Assembly (NCBI GenBank): GCA_009773185.1
Contig: WPIF01000004.1
Location: 1 to 64,000 of the forward strand
Source of the DNA: Nitrospirota bacterium
GTDB lineage: Bacteria; Nitrospirota; Thermodesulfovibrionia; Thermodesulfovibrionales; UBA1546
DNA: 64,000 bases
Reading direction: 5' to 3'
The notes under the pieces were generated by a model that did no database searches, was not told the origin of the DNA, and was given only the letters and a program-made list of their open reading frames with translations. Position 1 is the stretch's first letter. Every line of letters starts with the position of its first letter. The translations under genes and the position numbers were made by a program. Shown here one piece after another: positions 17,733 through 26,351 of this stretch.

Positions 17733-18209
17733 ATGCCTGAAAACAAAAAAACAAAAAGGCCGGGCTGGGATGAATATTTTATAGATATAGCCAGGGCTGT
17801 TTCGGCAAGGGCCACCTGCCTCAGGCGCAAATACGGCGCCGTAATAACAAAAAACAATATCATAGTCAGCACCGGCTACAACGGCGCTCCGGCAGGGATG
17901 AAAGACTGTCTTGAAGCCGGCAGGTGCACAAGAAAAGAGCTTCAGATCCCCCATGGTGAAAGATATGAGCTCTGCCACAGCGTTCACGCAGAGGCAAATG
18001 CAATAATACGCGCAGCAGTCCATGAACTTGAAGGCGCAACGATATATATATCAGGAGCTGACGATAATATCAAAGAATGCCTTTCAGAGCCTTGCATGAT
18101 GTGCAAGAGGATAATACTTAATTCAAAGATTGCGAGAGTTGTTTATTCAGACGGCAATGGAAAGTTTCATGTGCTGAACCCTAAGGGCTGGCTTAAAAAA
18201 AGGGTTTAG
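17733..18209 (+). CDS. comEB: dCMP deaminase / ComEB-like deaminase
   Basis: A 158-aa zinc deaminase. It opens RPGWDEYFIDIARAVSARAT, has the zinc His and catalytic Glu in HSVHAEANAII, and zinc cysteines in EPCMMCKRIIL. It converts dCMP to dUMP for dTTP synthesis. The extra GRCTRKELQIPHGERYELCH insert with cysteine and histidine is a dCMP-deaminase feature. It ends directly before cdaA (the ATG follows the TAG), so it may be read with cdaA-cdaR. Confidence 0.85.
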   Translation: MPENKKTKRPGWDEYFIDIARAVSARATCLRRKYGAVITKNNIIVSTGYNGAPAGMKDCLEAGRCTRKELQIPHGERYELCHSVHAEANAIIRAAVHELEGATIYISGADDNIKECLSEPCMMCKRIILNSKIARVVYSDGNGKFHVLNPKGWLKKRV

Positions 18210-18974
18210 ATGGAAATATTAAAGCATCTCAGATGGCAGGATTATCTGGACATCGGCCTTGTGTCCCTTCTGATTTATCGCCTTCTTCTCTTTATAAAAG
18301 GCACAAAGGCAGTCCAGATGCTCATAGGCCTCGGGGTACTGCTGTTTGCATCATTCCTTTCCACATACACAGGCCTTTACACAATGGACTGGATAATACA
18401 GAGCTTCTGGGCACAGATAGTGATAGCGCTCATCGTGCTTTTTCAGCCTGAAATAAGAAGGGCGCTGGCCCAGATGGGCGAGACCCCGTTTCTTCAGTCC
18501 TTCACTTCTGCTGAGGAACTTAAGTCACTCGAAGAGATAGTGAAGGCAACAGTCGCCCTTGCAAACAGGAAGATAGGGGCCCTGATTGCCATTGAGCGTG
18601 AGACAAGCCTCGGCGATTTTGTTGAGATAGGCACGCCACTGGATGCAAAGGTCACCAGAGAAATACTCCTCAGCATCTTTCACCCTTCATCTCCCATACA
18701 TGACGGGGCAGTTGTGATACGCGGGAACAGGATAGTTGCTGCAGGATGTTTTTTGCCTATCACACTCAAAACAGAGGTTGATAAGTCCATGGGGACAAGG
18801 CACAGGGCAGGCCTTGGGCTTACAGAAGAGACAGATGCTGTTGTTATCGTGGTTTCCGAGGAAACAGGCATGATATCAATGGCTATCGGCGGAAGGCTTG
18901 AGACCCACATTGACATGGGGACTTTAAGGGACAAACTGACGGATATGTTTACATCACAGAAGGGAAGGCGATGA
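18210..18974 (+). CDS. cdaA: Membrane diadenylate cyclase CdaA
   Basis: A 254-aa protein with three N-terminal helices and a DisA_N/DAC catalytic domain. Catalytic motifs are HDGAVVIRGNRIVAAG and GTRHRAGLGLTEETDAVVI. It makes the second messenger c-di-AMP, which controls osmolyte and potassium balance and wall homeostasis. The partner regulator cdaR overlaps its 3' end by 4 bp. The usual third gene, glmM, lies 2 kb further on. Confidence 0.92.
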   Translation: MEILKHLRWQDYLDIGLVSLLIYRLLLFIKGTKAVQMLIGLGVLLFASFLSTYTGLYTMDWIIQSFWAQIVIALIVLFQPEIRRALAQMGETPFLQSFTSAEELKSLEEIVKATVALANRKIGALIAIERETSLGDFVEIGTPLDAKVTREILLSIFHPSSPIHDGAVVIRGNRIVAAGCFLPITLKTEVDKSMGTRHRAGLGLTEETDAVVIVVSEETGMISMAIGGRLETHIDMGTLRDKLTDMFTSQKGRR

Positions 18975-19609
18975 GAAAGCTCCTGCTCGAAAATATGGGG
19001 ATGAAGGTTGCCGCAGTTGTCATGGCAATAACCCTGTGGTTTTTTGTCACGTCAAGGGGGCAATCCGAGGTGTCAGTGGACGTGCCTATTGAACTCAGGA
19101 ATATCCCCGGCGGCTTTGAGAGTGTAAGGCAGGGGATAAAAACCGTGAGTGTGAGCATAAAAGGACAGGAGAGGCTTCTCAGGAATATGAAGATAGCTGA
19201 TGTGAGGGTCCATGTAGATTTAAGCAAGGCAAAGAAGGGGAAAGGCACATATTACATAAACAATGAGGATGTAAAGCTTCCCTCAACAATGACCGTTACA
19301 AATATAAGCCCGTCGTCTGTTGTGGTTGCGCTCGAAGAGACAGCTATCAGGACAGCGCCTGTTCAGGCTGTTGTTGTAGGCGCCCCCAGGAAAGGATTTT
19401 TTGTCGGTTCAGTTGAGGTTAATCCGAAGCAAATGACCATTGAGGGCGCCAGGTCAGAGGTCAGCAGGATAAAGTCTCTCAGGACAGAACCAATTGATAT
19501 TACGGACCTGGATGAGACCTCTGTTCAGGAAGTGAGGCTTGATACTGGGGGCAGGAATGTAAGGACAGAGGTTCAGGAAGTCAACGTAAAGATTGTTATA
19601 AAAAAATAA
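18971..19609 (+). CDS. cdaR: CdaR-like YbbR-domain regulator of c-di-AMP synthesis
   Basis: A 212-aa protein with one N-terminal membrane anchor (MKVAAVVMAITLWFFVTS) and two or three YbbR repeats outside the membrane. One repeat contains VDVPIELRNIPGGFE, another APVQAVVVGAPRKGFFVGSV. It binds CdaA and modulates it. The ATGA overlap with cdaA indicates coupled translation. It is shorter than the Firmicutes protein because it has fewer repeats. Confidence 0.85.
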   Translation: MRKLLLENMGMKVAAVVMAITLWFFVTSRGQSEVSVDVPIELRNIPGGFESVRQGIKTVSVSIKGQERLLRNMKIADVRVHVDLSKAKKGKGTYYINNEDVKLPSTMTVTNISPSSVVVALEETAIRTAPVQAVVVGAPRKGFFVGSVEVNPKQMTIEGARSEVSRIKSLRTEPIDITDLDETSVQEVRLDTGGRNVRTEVQEVNVKIVIKK

Positions 19610-19612
19610 GTC

Positions 19613-20128
19613 TTACTCTTCCCACAGGTGTTTGTCAACATACTGCGCAAGAATCTCCTGCATCCTTCCGGGCGGAGGCGTGCCGAAATAGAAGTTAATC
19701 ACTGCATGGGATATCTCATGCGCAAGTATCCTGTCAGTTATATTTTCGAGTGAGACGTAAATAGACTTGGTCCTGTGGGAATAAAATGCAATCGGCGCCT
19801 TACCCATGATGCCCATCCCCCTGTAAGTATTTTCAAGCTCGCGATAAGTCTGATACAGGTATATGCTGAAATGAAGGTCCGGCGGGTGCATATCCAGTAT
19901 CTCGGTTATCTTCTCAACTATCCTGTCTACTCTGTTTTTTGCCAGCAAAGGGTTCTTCTCAGGGCTTTCACTGAAGAAACTGAACCCGCTTCCTATGTCT
20001 CTGGTAAAGCTGTTAAGCTGTTTATCGCTCGAATAATATATTGTGGAATATTGTGTTTTGTAGGATTTCTCCCATTCCTGTTGAGCCTCAAGGGTATGGG
20101 GATAGCAGATAAGGAGAAGAAGCCCCAG
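19613..20128 (-). CDS. Secreted HExxH-type peptidase-like protein with unclear start
   Basis: The C-terminal part contains LAHEISHAVINFYFG, a zincin HExxH motif, and a downstream Glu in MQEILAQYVD. The frame stays open upstream of the first TTG (19948) and encodes LGLLLLICYPHTLEAQQEW, a clear signal peptide. The true protein is therefore about 170 aa and probably exported. No ATG, GTG or TTG precedes that segment; CTG at 20128 is the best candidate, otherwise a frameshift or sequence error is likely. The gene overlaps or abuts the stop of the HAMP gene, so coupled reinitiation is possible. It is oriented against cdaR and glmM. Confidence 0.55.
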   Translation of the reverse strand: MGLLLLICYPHTLEAQQEWEKSYKTQYSTIYYSSDKQLNSFTRDIGSGFSFFSESPEKNPLLAKNRVDRIVEKITEILDMHPPDLHFSIYLYQTYRELENTYRGMGIMGKAPIAFYSHRTKSIYVSLENITDRILAHEISHAVINFYFGTPPPGRMQEILAQYVDKHLWEE

Positions 20129-20159
20129 ATAAAAGCTGATAAGATATGGTTTCCCGCAA

Positions 20160-20786
20160 TCAGAATTTTCTGATTTGTTGGTCTTGGGAGGTTTTAAAGT
20201 AATTTGCAGCCTCCTGTAATTCTATTAGTTTTTGGGATATATCCTGTAAGAGGCGCTCAAAATCTTTATCCGCGGAATGTGCTGACGCCGGGGTTCGAAG
20301 CCGGGAAAGCATTTTTGAAATTTCAGTTAACCCTGACTTTATATTCCCTGTTTTGCTGTCCAGAGTGTCTGTCAGTTCATTGATGCGTTTTTCCAATTCT
20401 TTAAACTGGTCTCCCTGCCTGAGTTTAAATTTGTAGGTCAGGTCGCCTTTGCTGATTTCATCAAGCACTTTTTCAAATCTGAACATGGGGCCGGCTATCC
20501 TGTGGGACATAAATATGAGAACCGCTATGCCTATTATGCCTGTTACCCCCACTATTACGATATTTGAGAGAAGAAGCATCGGCAGGAAGAAGTCATAAGT
20601 CCGGCTTATCCTAAGCTCTGAGCCGATGTAGCCTGTTGTCAGGGTCCCCTTTGAGAGGTAGAGGAAAAGGCCCACTGCCATTATCGCCTCTATGACTATG
20701 ATTACGAGAAACTTGATGGAAAAATCCATCTGGAACTTTTTATTGATAAAATAATTTCTTCGCCTGAATGGAGGTTTATTTGCCAT
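20160..20786 (-). CDS. Membrane protein with HAMP domain and coiled coil
   Basis: A 208-aa protein. Helix 1 lies at about 22-45 (FLVIIVIEAIMAVGLFLYL), a short outer loop follows, and helix 2 lies at about 68-92. Then comes a HAMP domain (MSHRIAGPMFRFEKVLDEISKG) and a coiled coil. There is no kinase, GGDEF or MCP signalling domain. It resembles stand-alone HAMP proteins that may transmit signals to partners. It lies between a PpiC-like lipoprotein and a secreted zincin-like protein, all in one direction, so a shared envelope function is plausible. Confidence 0.7.
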   Translation of the reverse strand: MANKPPFRRRNYFINKKFQMDFSIKFLVIIVIEAIMAVGLFLYLSKGTLTTGYIGSELRISRTYDFFLPMLLLSNIVIVGVTGIIGIAVLIFMSHRIAGPMFRFEKVLDEISKGDLTYKFKLRQGDQFKELEKRINELTDTLDSKTGNIKSGLTEISKMLSRLRTPASAHSADKDFERLLQDISQKLIELQEAANYFKTSQDQQIRKF

Positions 20787-21591
20787 TGCTCACTGCCTTC
20801 AGAAGTTTGGTGTTGATATTAATCGTGGATGACTTTTTAAGCTCTTCCATCCAATCTGTCATGGCCTTTTGTTTTTTCTGTTCGAGGAGAGATTCTTTTA
20901 TATGGTCATGTAAATCTTTAAGCGGCCGAAGCGCAGTCTTTTCATTTTTTATTACATAAATAACAAGGTATTCGCCATCGCTGTCAAAGGACTTTGCCTC
21001 TCCGCTGTTCATGTCAAAGGCGTTCTGGAGCGCTGAAGATTTCACATCTTCATAGAAACAGGAGTCTACGGTTTCTTCACCCTCTATATGTTCGCCTCTC
21101 AGCATCTTTTGCCTTATTCCTTCAGCCAGTTCTTTGGTTTTTGCCTTTGCCACTCTTGCCGTGACCGTGCATTGCATCCTTTGATATTGCTTCTGTATCT
21201 CGTCCTCAGTTACGTAAATCCTCTCAGCCCATTCTCTGTTTTTTGTGTTTATGAGTTCTCTTATAAGTGTTTGTTCCCAGAATTTCTTGATAGTTTCCAC
21301 GAATCTTTCATCCTCGGCAAGCCCTTTTTTCATGGCTTCCTGTATCATGATTTTTTTCTCTATCATGGTCCTGAGATGTTCTTCCATTGATTGAGAGGTT
21401 ATCCTTGATGCAGGCTGCGCTTTTGAATATGAGGCGACATCTTTTTGAAGTTCCACTAATGAAATTGGCGAGTCATTTACTGTTGCAACGACTTTCTGCT
21501 CCGGGTCTTTTCCCTTGCAGGAGGCCAGTAATAATGCAGCGGCAAAAAACACACACAGAAAGTAACCATTTATTTTTATAAACCGGCTCAT
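20776..21591 (-). CDS. SurA/PpiC-like lipoprotein chaperone
   Basis: A lipoprotein of about 271 aa with lipobox LLASC. It continues VVATVNDSPISLVELQKDV, the typical SurA-N opening, then LRTMIEKKIMIQEAMKKGL, followed by a degenerate parvulin-like half and a C-terminal helical arm. It would act as a periplasmic or outer-membrane chaperone. The start at 21591 gives the usual lipoprotein signal; the open frame runs further upstream. It overlaps the HAMP gene by 11 bp. It lies between cdaR and glmM on the opposite strand. Confidence 0.75.
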   Translation of the reverse strand: MSRFIKINGYFLCVFFAAALLLASCKGKDPEQKVVATVNDSPISLVELQKDVASYSKAQPASRITSQSMEEHLRTMIEKKIMIQEAMKKGLAEDERFVETIKKFWEQTLIRELINTKNREWAERIYVTEDEIQKQYQRMQCTVTARVAKAKTKELAEGIRQKMLRGEHIEGEETVDSCFYEDVKSSALQNAFDMNSGEAKSFDSDGEYLVIYVIKNEKTALRPLKDLHDHIKESLLEQKKQKAMTDWMEELKKSSTININTKLLKAVSNGK

Positions 21592-21735
21592 TAGCACTGT
21601 ATTTATAATAGCAGGATATTTAAAAAAAACAACAGTAAAAAACAAAATAGGAACAGGTATTTGGCAGAATTTGTGTTATCATATTTCAGATAATTACCGG
21701 GATTTAATTTAAAAACCTTTAATGGAGATTATTGC

Positions 21736-23088
21736 ATGAGACTGTTCGGGACAGACGGTATAAGGGGAAGGGTGAATAAATATCCCATGACCCCCGAGAA
21801 TGTGCTTAAGATCGGGATGGCAGCAGCAAAGGTCCTGAAGAAAGAACACAGCAGGAATATGGTGCTGATTGGAAAAGACACAAGGCTTTCAGGCTATATG
21901 ATAGAGAGCGCGCTTACATCAGGTATCTGTTCGATGGGCATGAATGTAATACTGGTCGGCCCTATACCAACGCCGGGAGTTGCCTTTCTTACCAGGGCCT
22001 TAAGGCTTGATGCAGGGATTGTAATATCGGCATCGCATAACCCGTATGAAGATAACGGCATAAAGTTTTTTTCATCTGATGGATATAAACTTCCTGATGA
22101 ACTTGAGAGAAGGATTGAGGAGCTTGTTATTGACGACGGCCTTGGCGCAAAAAGGCCTTCGGGTTCAGATATAGGCAAGGCCCACCGGCTTGATGATGCA
22201 ACAGGAAGGTATATCGAATATGTTAAGGCCTCAATCCCAAGGGGAATGACACTTGAAGGGCTCAAGGTTGTTGTTGACTGCGCAAACGGAGCTGCCTATA
22301 AGACAACACCGTGGGTCTTGCGTGAACTTGGCGCGGAGGTCGTTGTGATAAATGATAAACCCAATGGCGTAAATATAAATGACGGCTGCGGCGCCCTGCA
22401 TTGCGAAACACTCCAGAAGACCGTCAGAGAGCATATGGCCCATGCCGGCATAGCGCATGACGGCGACGCTGACAGGACGATATTCTGCGATGAAAAGGGC
22501 AATATTGTTGACGGTGACCAGATCCTCGGCATATGTGCGCTTGAATTCAAAGATGAAGGGAGGCTCAGAGGCAATACCGTTGTTTCTACGGTCATGAGCA
22601 ACCTTGGCTTTGAACACTATCTTTTAAAACATGGGATAAAACTTTTAAGGACAAAGGTTGGCGACAGGTTTGTTGCTGAGAAGATGCGCGCAGGCGGATA
22701 CAATCTCGGCGGGGAGCAGTCAGGGCATATAATCTTTTCTGATTACAATACAACAGGCGACGGCCCTATAACAGCCCTTCAGGTCCTCTATCTTCTGAAG
22801 AAGAAGGGCAAGTCTTTAGCAAAGCTTGCATCAGGCATAAAGCTTTATCCTCAGGTCCTTATGAATGTAGAGGTGGAAAAGAAAAGAGATATAAAATCAA
22901 TTCCTGAGATAGAGGCAGCCATAAAAAAGGCAGAAGAGAGGCTTGCCGGAAAAGGCAGGATACTTGTAAGGCCCTCAGGGACTGAGTCCAAGATACGGGT
23001 AATGGTTGAAGGCGAGGACCCTCATCTCATAGAGAAACTTGCAAAGAATATTTCTAAGGTTGTGAAAGAGAAAATGTCAGAGTCATAA
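21736..23088 (+). CDS. glmM: Phosphoglucosamine mutase
   Basis: A 450-aa alpha-D-phosphohexomutase. It opens RLFGTDGIRGRVN, has the catalytic phosphoserine in VISASHNPYEDNGIKFF, metal-binding HDGDADRTIF, sugar-binding GGEQSGHIIF and phosphate-binding RPSGTESKIRV. It makes glucosamine 1-phosphate for peptidoglycan and LPS. The cdaA-cdaR-glmM cluster is conserved elsewhere, but here three opposed genes separate the first two from glmM. Its stop overlaps the comEC start (TAATG). Confidence 0.93.
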   Translation: MRLFGTDGIRGRVNKYPMTPENVLKIGMAAAKVLKKEHSRNMVLIGKDTRLSGYMIESALTSGICSMGMNVILVGPIPTPGVAFLTRALRLDAGIVISASHNPYEDNGIKFFSSDGYKLPDELERRIEELVIDDGLGAKRPSGSDIGKAHRLDDATGRYIEYVKASIPRGMTLEGLKVVVDCANGAAYKTTPWVLRELGAEVVVINDKPNGVNINDGCGALHCETLQKTVREHMAHAGIAHDGDADRTIFCDEKGNIVDGDQILGICALEFKDEGRLRGNTVVSTVMSNLGFEHYLLKHGIKLLRTKVGDRFVAEKMRAGGYNLGGEQSGHIIFSDYNTTGDGPITALQVLYLLKKKGKSLAKLASGIKLYPQVLMNVEVEKKRDIKSIPEIEAAIKKAEERLAGKGRILVRPSGTESKIRVMVEGEDPHLIEKLAKNISKVVKEKMSES

Positions 23089-25535
23089 TGCCATTTTTCA
23101 TATCATTCCTTTCAGGCGTTGTCTTTTTTTATTCATTCAGTTATTTCCCTTTTGCAATTTCTTTTGTATTCTTTTTATCCGCAATCGTTCTGATTTTCAG
23201 GAAAAAGTATCTGTTAATCCCTGTAATAGCCATTGGTATTCTCTATGCATTTTTCAGGTATGTGCCTGAACATGATATCTCTCGTCTCAGGGGGAAAGAG
23301 ATGCTTGTGTCAGGCACATTTGTTTCCGGGGCAGTAGTAACATCCTCCGGGAAATTTATTCAGGCGTTTTATACGGATTCGGCAATTCCTGAATTAACCG
23401 GAAAAGATATAAATCTAATCTCTGATACTGAATTTGAGATTGGAGGCAGACATGAATTACTGATAAAAGCAGCAAAAGACTTAACAAGATTAAGCCCCGG
23501 CGTAATGAAGAATGACAATATTTATGCGAATCTCGTCGGGGTTATGGATAGTGAGAAGGGCAGCAAGACTGCGTTGTCAGTTTTGGAAAATGCAAGGGCA
23601 GGGCTTAACAGGCATATAACAAAAAATTTCGACGCTGACCCGGGTGCGCTTATCTCCTCGATAACTACAGGTCAGAGGGTTTATATGAGTGAAGAACTGA
23701 GGTATGCCTTTAATGCAACAGGCCTTGCCCATATCCTGAGCATCTCAGGAACTCATTTCGGCCTTTTCTCGGTTTTGCTTTTTGGATTATTCAGGTTTTT
23801 TATAAAATATCTGCCTTACAGGGTTTTGCAGAGGGTTACTGTTTATATTGCTCCTTCTCAGGCAGCAGCAGTGATGAGCCTTCCATTCATGGTTGCATAT
23901 CTTGGGCTTTCAGGCTGGCAAATTCCGGCAGTAAGGTCTTTCATAATGGTGAGTCTTTTTCTTGCAGGCCTTTTAATCGGACGGAAAGGATTCTGGCTCA
24001 ATTCACTTTTGTTCGCTGCATTTGTGATTGTTTTATGGAGCCCTGATGCCATGTTCAGCCTCTCGTTTCAGCTCTCGTTCCTTGCAGTGTTATTTATCGG
24101 ATTTTCTGTAGGCTATATGGAAGACAAGGAAAGTGCGGAAGCCGGGAAGAGCGGAAGCACTGAAGATAAGAATTTTTTTTCTCGCGTTATAACTTCCACG
24201 CTTCATATCTTCCGAACTTCCATCCTGCTCTCACTCGCTGCATCCCTTGGCACAGCTCCTCTGGTTGCATATTACTTTCATTATTTTTCTGTAATTTCTC
24301 CTCTGTCAAATCTTATTGTCACCCCATTGATAGGTTTTATTCTTTTGCCATTATCATTATTGTCGTCATTTGTTTTTATGGCCACAGGTTATTATCCCTT
24401 TATTCCGCTGATAAAAATAGTTGCAGGCCTTTCGATTTATCTCGTGAAGTTCATGTCCGCTGTCCCGTTTTCAGACATAAAGATACCTGCATTCCCTGTA
24501 TCTTTAGCCCTCTTTTTTTATGCTGGAGTTGCGGTTTATTTTATCAGCGCTCATTTGTCATTGCGAGGCAAAGCCGCGGCAATCTCAGAGGATGAGATTC
24601 CTTCTACCCCGGCGGATAAACGCCGCATCCGGAATGACAGATTAAAGAAGATATATCTCGCAACTCTTGTCTCTGTGATAATAGCGGGATACCTGTCTTT
24701 TTCTTTTCTTGGCAAAAAACACGGCATCAGCATTACGTATCTTGACGTAGGGCAGGGGGACGCATCAATCGCCGAACTGCCTGACAAGAGGACCATTGTG
24801 ATAGACACAGGCAGAACAGGAAAAGAAGCAGCGGCATTTCTGAAATACAGAGGTAAAAAAACAATAGATGCGCTTGTTCTTTCGCATTCGCACCCTGACC
24901 ATACAGGGGGCGCTGATTATCTTGTAAAACATTTTCTTGTTGAAGAAATATGGGACAACGGAAGGCTTATCTATCCGGATAATTTGTTAGGCGGAATTAC
25001 GCGAAGAGCATTCGAAAGGGGAGATGTTATCGAAGGCAGAGATTATAAGATTTTTGCGCTTCATCCGTATAAGGAGTTTTACACGATGGACGGCAGTGAA
25101 TATAACGAGGAGAATAACAGTTCTCTGGTGCTCAGGATAGAAGGAAGCAAAAGGTCATTTTTATTTTCAGGGGATGTGGAAGAAGAGGCAGAGGAGAATA
25201 TAGCCCATCTCGGCAAGTGGCTTAAGAGCGATGTGATAAAGGTTCCCCATCATGGGGGAAAGACATCTGCGTCAGAGTGGTTTTTGAGCACTGTTTCCCC
25301 TGAGGTTGCGGTGATAAGCGCGGGCAGGGATAATTCCTTCGGCCATCCGCATAAAGAGATGCTTGATATGCTTGCTGATGCAAAGGTATACAGGACAGAT
25401 ATTGACGGAGCGGTTAGGATTACGGAAAAGGAGGGAAGGCTTGAGATTAAGACATTCAAAGATTTTCAGTTTGAGAAAACAAAAAGTTTTTCAGGAGAAA
25501 TCAGAAATATTAAGAGGTTGTTTGAGGTGTGGTAG
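23088..25535 (+). CDS. comEC: ComEC/Rec2 DNA-uptake channel protein
   Basis: An 815-aa protein. An N-terminal DUF4131 region with three helices is followed by the Competence membrane domain (GLAHILSISGTHFGLFS at about 208-225; many helices to about 490). A C-terminal metallo-beta-lactamase domain (about 545-790) has VGQGDASIAE, SHSHPDHTGGADYL and VPHHGGKTSAS. It forms the inner-membrane channel for single-stranded DNA in transformation, and the beta-lactamase domain is the proposed nuclease. Its last codons (NIKRLFEVW) are repeated in diverged form beyond the downstream toxin pair. Confidence 0.9.
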   Translation: MPFFISFLSGVVFFYSFSYFPFAISFVFFLSAIVLIFRKKYLLIPVIAIGILYAFFRYVPEHDISRLRGKEMLVSGTFVSGAVVTSSGKFIQAFYTDSAIPELTGKDINLISDTEFEIGGRHELLIKAAKDLTRLSPGVMKNDNIYANLVGVMDSEKGSKTALSVLENARAGLNRHITKNFDADPGALISSITTGQRVYMSEELRYAFNATGLAHILSISGTHFGLFSVLLFGLFRFFIKYLPYRVLQRVTVYIAPSQAAAVMSLPFMVAYLGLSGWQIPAVRSFIMVSLFLAGLLIGRKGFWLNSLLFAAFVIVLWSPDAMFSLSFQLSFLAVLFIGFSVGYMEDKESAEAGKSGSTEDKNFFSRVITSTLHIFRTSILLSLAASLGTAPLVAYYFHYFSVISPLSNLIVTPLIGFILLPLSLLSSFVFMATGYYPFIPLIKIVAGLSIYLVKFMSAVPFSDIKIPAFPVSLALFFYAGVAVYFISAHLSLRGKAAAISEDEIPSTPADKRRIRNDRLKKIYLATLVSVIIAGYLSFSFLGKKHGISITYLDVGQGDASIAELPDKRTIVIDTGRTGKEAAAFLKYRGKKTIDALVLSHSHPDHTGGADYLVKHFLVEEIWDNGRLIYPDNLLGGITRRAFERGDVIEGRDYKIFALHPYKEFYTMDGSEYNEENNSSLVLRIEGSKRSFLFSGDVEEEAEENIAHLGKWLKSDVIKVPHHGGKTSASEWFLSTVSPEVAVISAGRDNSFGHPHKEMLDMLADAKVYRTDIDGAVRITEKEGRLEIKTFKDFQFEKTKSFSGEIRNIKRLFEVW

Positions 25536-25561
25536 GGCGTACTTTAAACAGTATTATCCCC

Positions 25562-25590
25562 TTGACTTAGTCCATGTCTTAGTCTACTAT
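25562..25590 (+). promoter_or_regulatory. Promoter/operator of the Phd-VapC pair
   Basis: TTGACT and TACTAT are separated by exactly 17 bp. The spacer contains direct repeats CTTAGTC-CATGT-CTTAGTC, likely antitoxin contacts. GGAGG follows 6 bp before the ATG. Confidence 0.6.
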
Positions 25591-25606
25591 ATAACTGGAG
25601 GTATTT

Positions 25607-25840
25607 ATGGCAACAGTAAATGTTCATGAGGCAAAGACGCATTTCTCAAAGCTTTTGAACCGGGTTGGCAGTGGCGAAGAAATTATAATCGCAAAGGCGG
25701 GAAAACCTGTAGCCCGTATTCTTCCCATTACAAAAAAAATCAAAAAACGAATGTCTGGAACTGCAAAAGGGCTTATTGTTATAAAGAACAGTTTTTTTGA
25801 GCCATTGCCAGATGATCTGCTGGATGAATTTGAAAAATGA
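25607..25840 (+). CDS. Phd/YefM-family antitoxin
   Basis: A 77-aa protein with the Phd fold: ATVNVHEAKTHFSKLLNRV, EEIIIAKAGKPVARILPI, and a flexible tail FFEPLPDDLLDEFEK for toxin binding. It overlaps the PIN gene by 4 bp (ATGA). It has its own promoter with direct repeats. The pair is inserted between the 3' end of comEC and a second, diverged copy of that end. Confidence 0.85.
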   Translation: MATVNVHEAKTHFSKLLNRVGSGEEIIIAKAGKPVARILPITKKIKKRMSGTAKGLIVIKNSFFEPLPDDLLDEFEK

Positions 25841-26235
25841 AAGTTTTGTTAGATACTCATGTTTTTCTCTGGTGGATTACTGACGATTCTAAGCTTCCAG
25901 TGCATGTCCGTAAAATTGTGGCTGATGGAGAAAATGAATTGTTTCTAAGCTCAGCAAGTTGCTGGGAAATTGCAATTAAAGCTCATATAGGGAGTCTTAA
26001 ATTGCCTGCCAAACCTGATGTTTTTGTGTCTGAACAAATGGTTTTGAATTCGATTCAATCACTTCCGATACAGGTGAGTCACGCGCTGCATGTTTTCAAT
26101 CTGCCGCACCATCACAGGGACCCGTTTGACCGGATGCTTGTTGCACAGGCGCAATTAGAGGAGTTGCCTATCTTAACTTCAGACCCCTTGATTGCAAAGT
26201 ATAAGGTTAGGACTATCTGGAAGGAAGAGAGATAA
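25837..26235 (+). CDS. vapC: VapC PIN-domain toxin
   Basis: A 132-aa PIN nuclease of the group paired with Phd antitoxins. It opens KVLLDTHVFLWWITDDSKL, has SSASCWEIAIKAHIGSL, then PHHHRDPFDRMLVAQAQ and LTSDPLIAKY. All four acidic positions (D6, E43 region, D90s, D115 region) are visible. It likely cleaves RNA. Immediately after its stop begins the remnant of a comEC 3' end. Confidence 0.87.
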   Translation: MKVLLDTHVFLWWITDDSKLPVHVRKIVADGENELFLSSASCWEIAIKAHIGSLKLPAKPDVFVSEQMVLNSIQSLPIQVSHALHVFNLPHHHRDPFDRMLVAQAQLEELPILTSDPLIAKYKVRTIWKEER

Positions 26236-26239
26236 TCCT

Positions 26240-26347
26240 ATTGAGCATTTAAAAAAGCTGTTTGAGGTGTGGCAGGGGGGCGACATAAGGTATCTGTCAT
26301 TGCGGCTTGACCGCAATCTTAAGGCTGTCGGAAAGGGAGATAAATAA
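26240..26347 (+). pseudogene. Diverged second copy of the comEC 3' end
   Basis: The frame reads IEHLKKLFEVWQGGDIRYLS and on to a TAA. Its beginning matches the intact comEC end (NIKRLFEVW-stop), and the DNA shares TGTTTGAGGTGTGG with it. The piece lacks any upstream comEC sequence. It looks like the original gene tail displaced by insertion of the toxin pair with a replacement tail. Confidence 0.6.
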
Positions 26348-26351
26348 TAAT

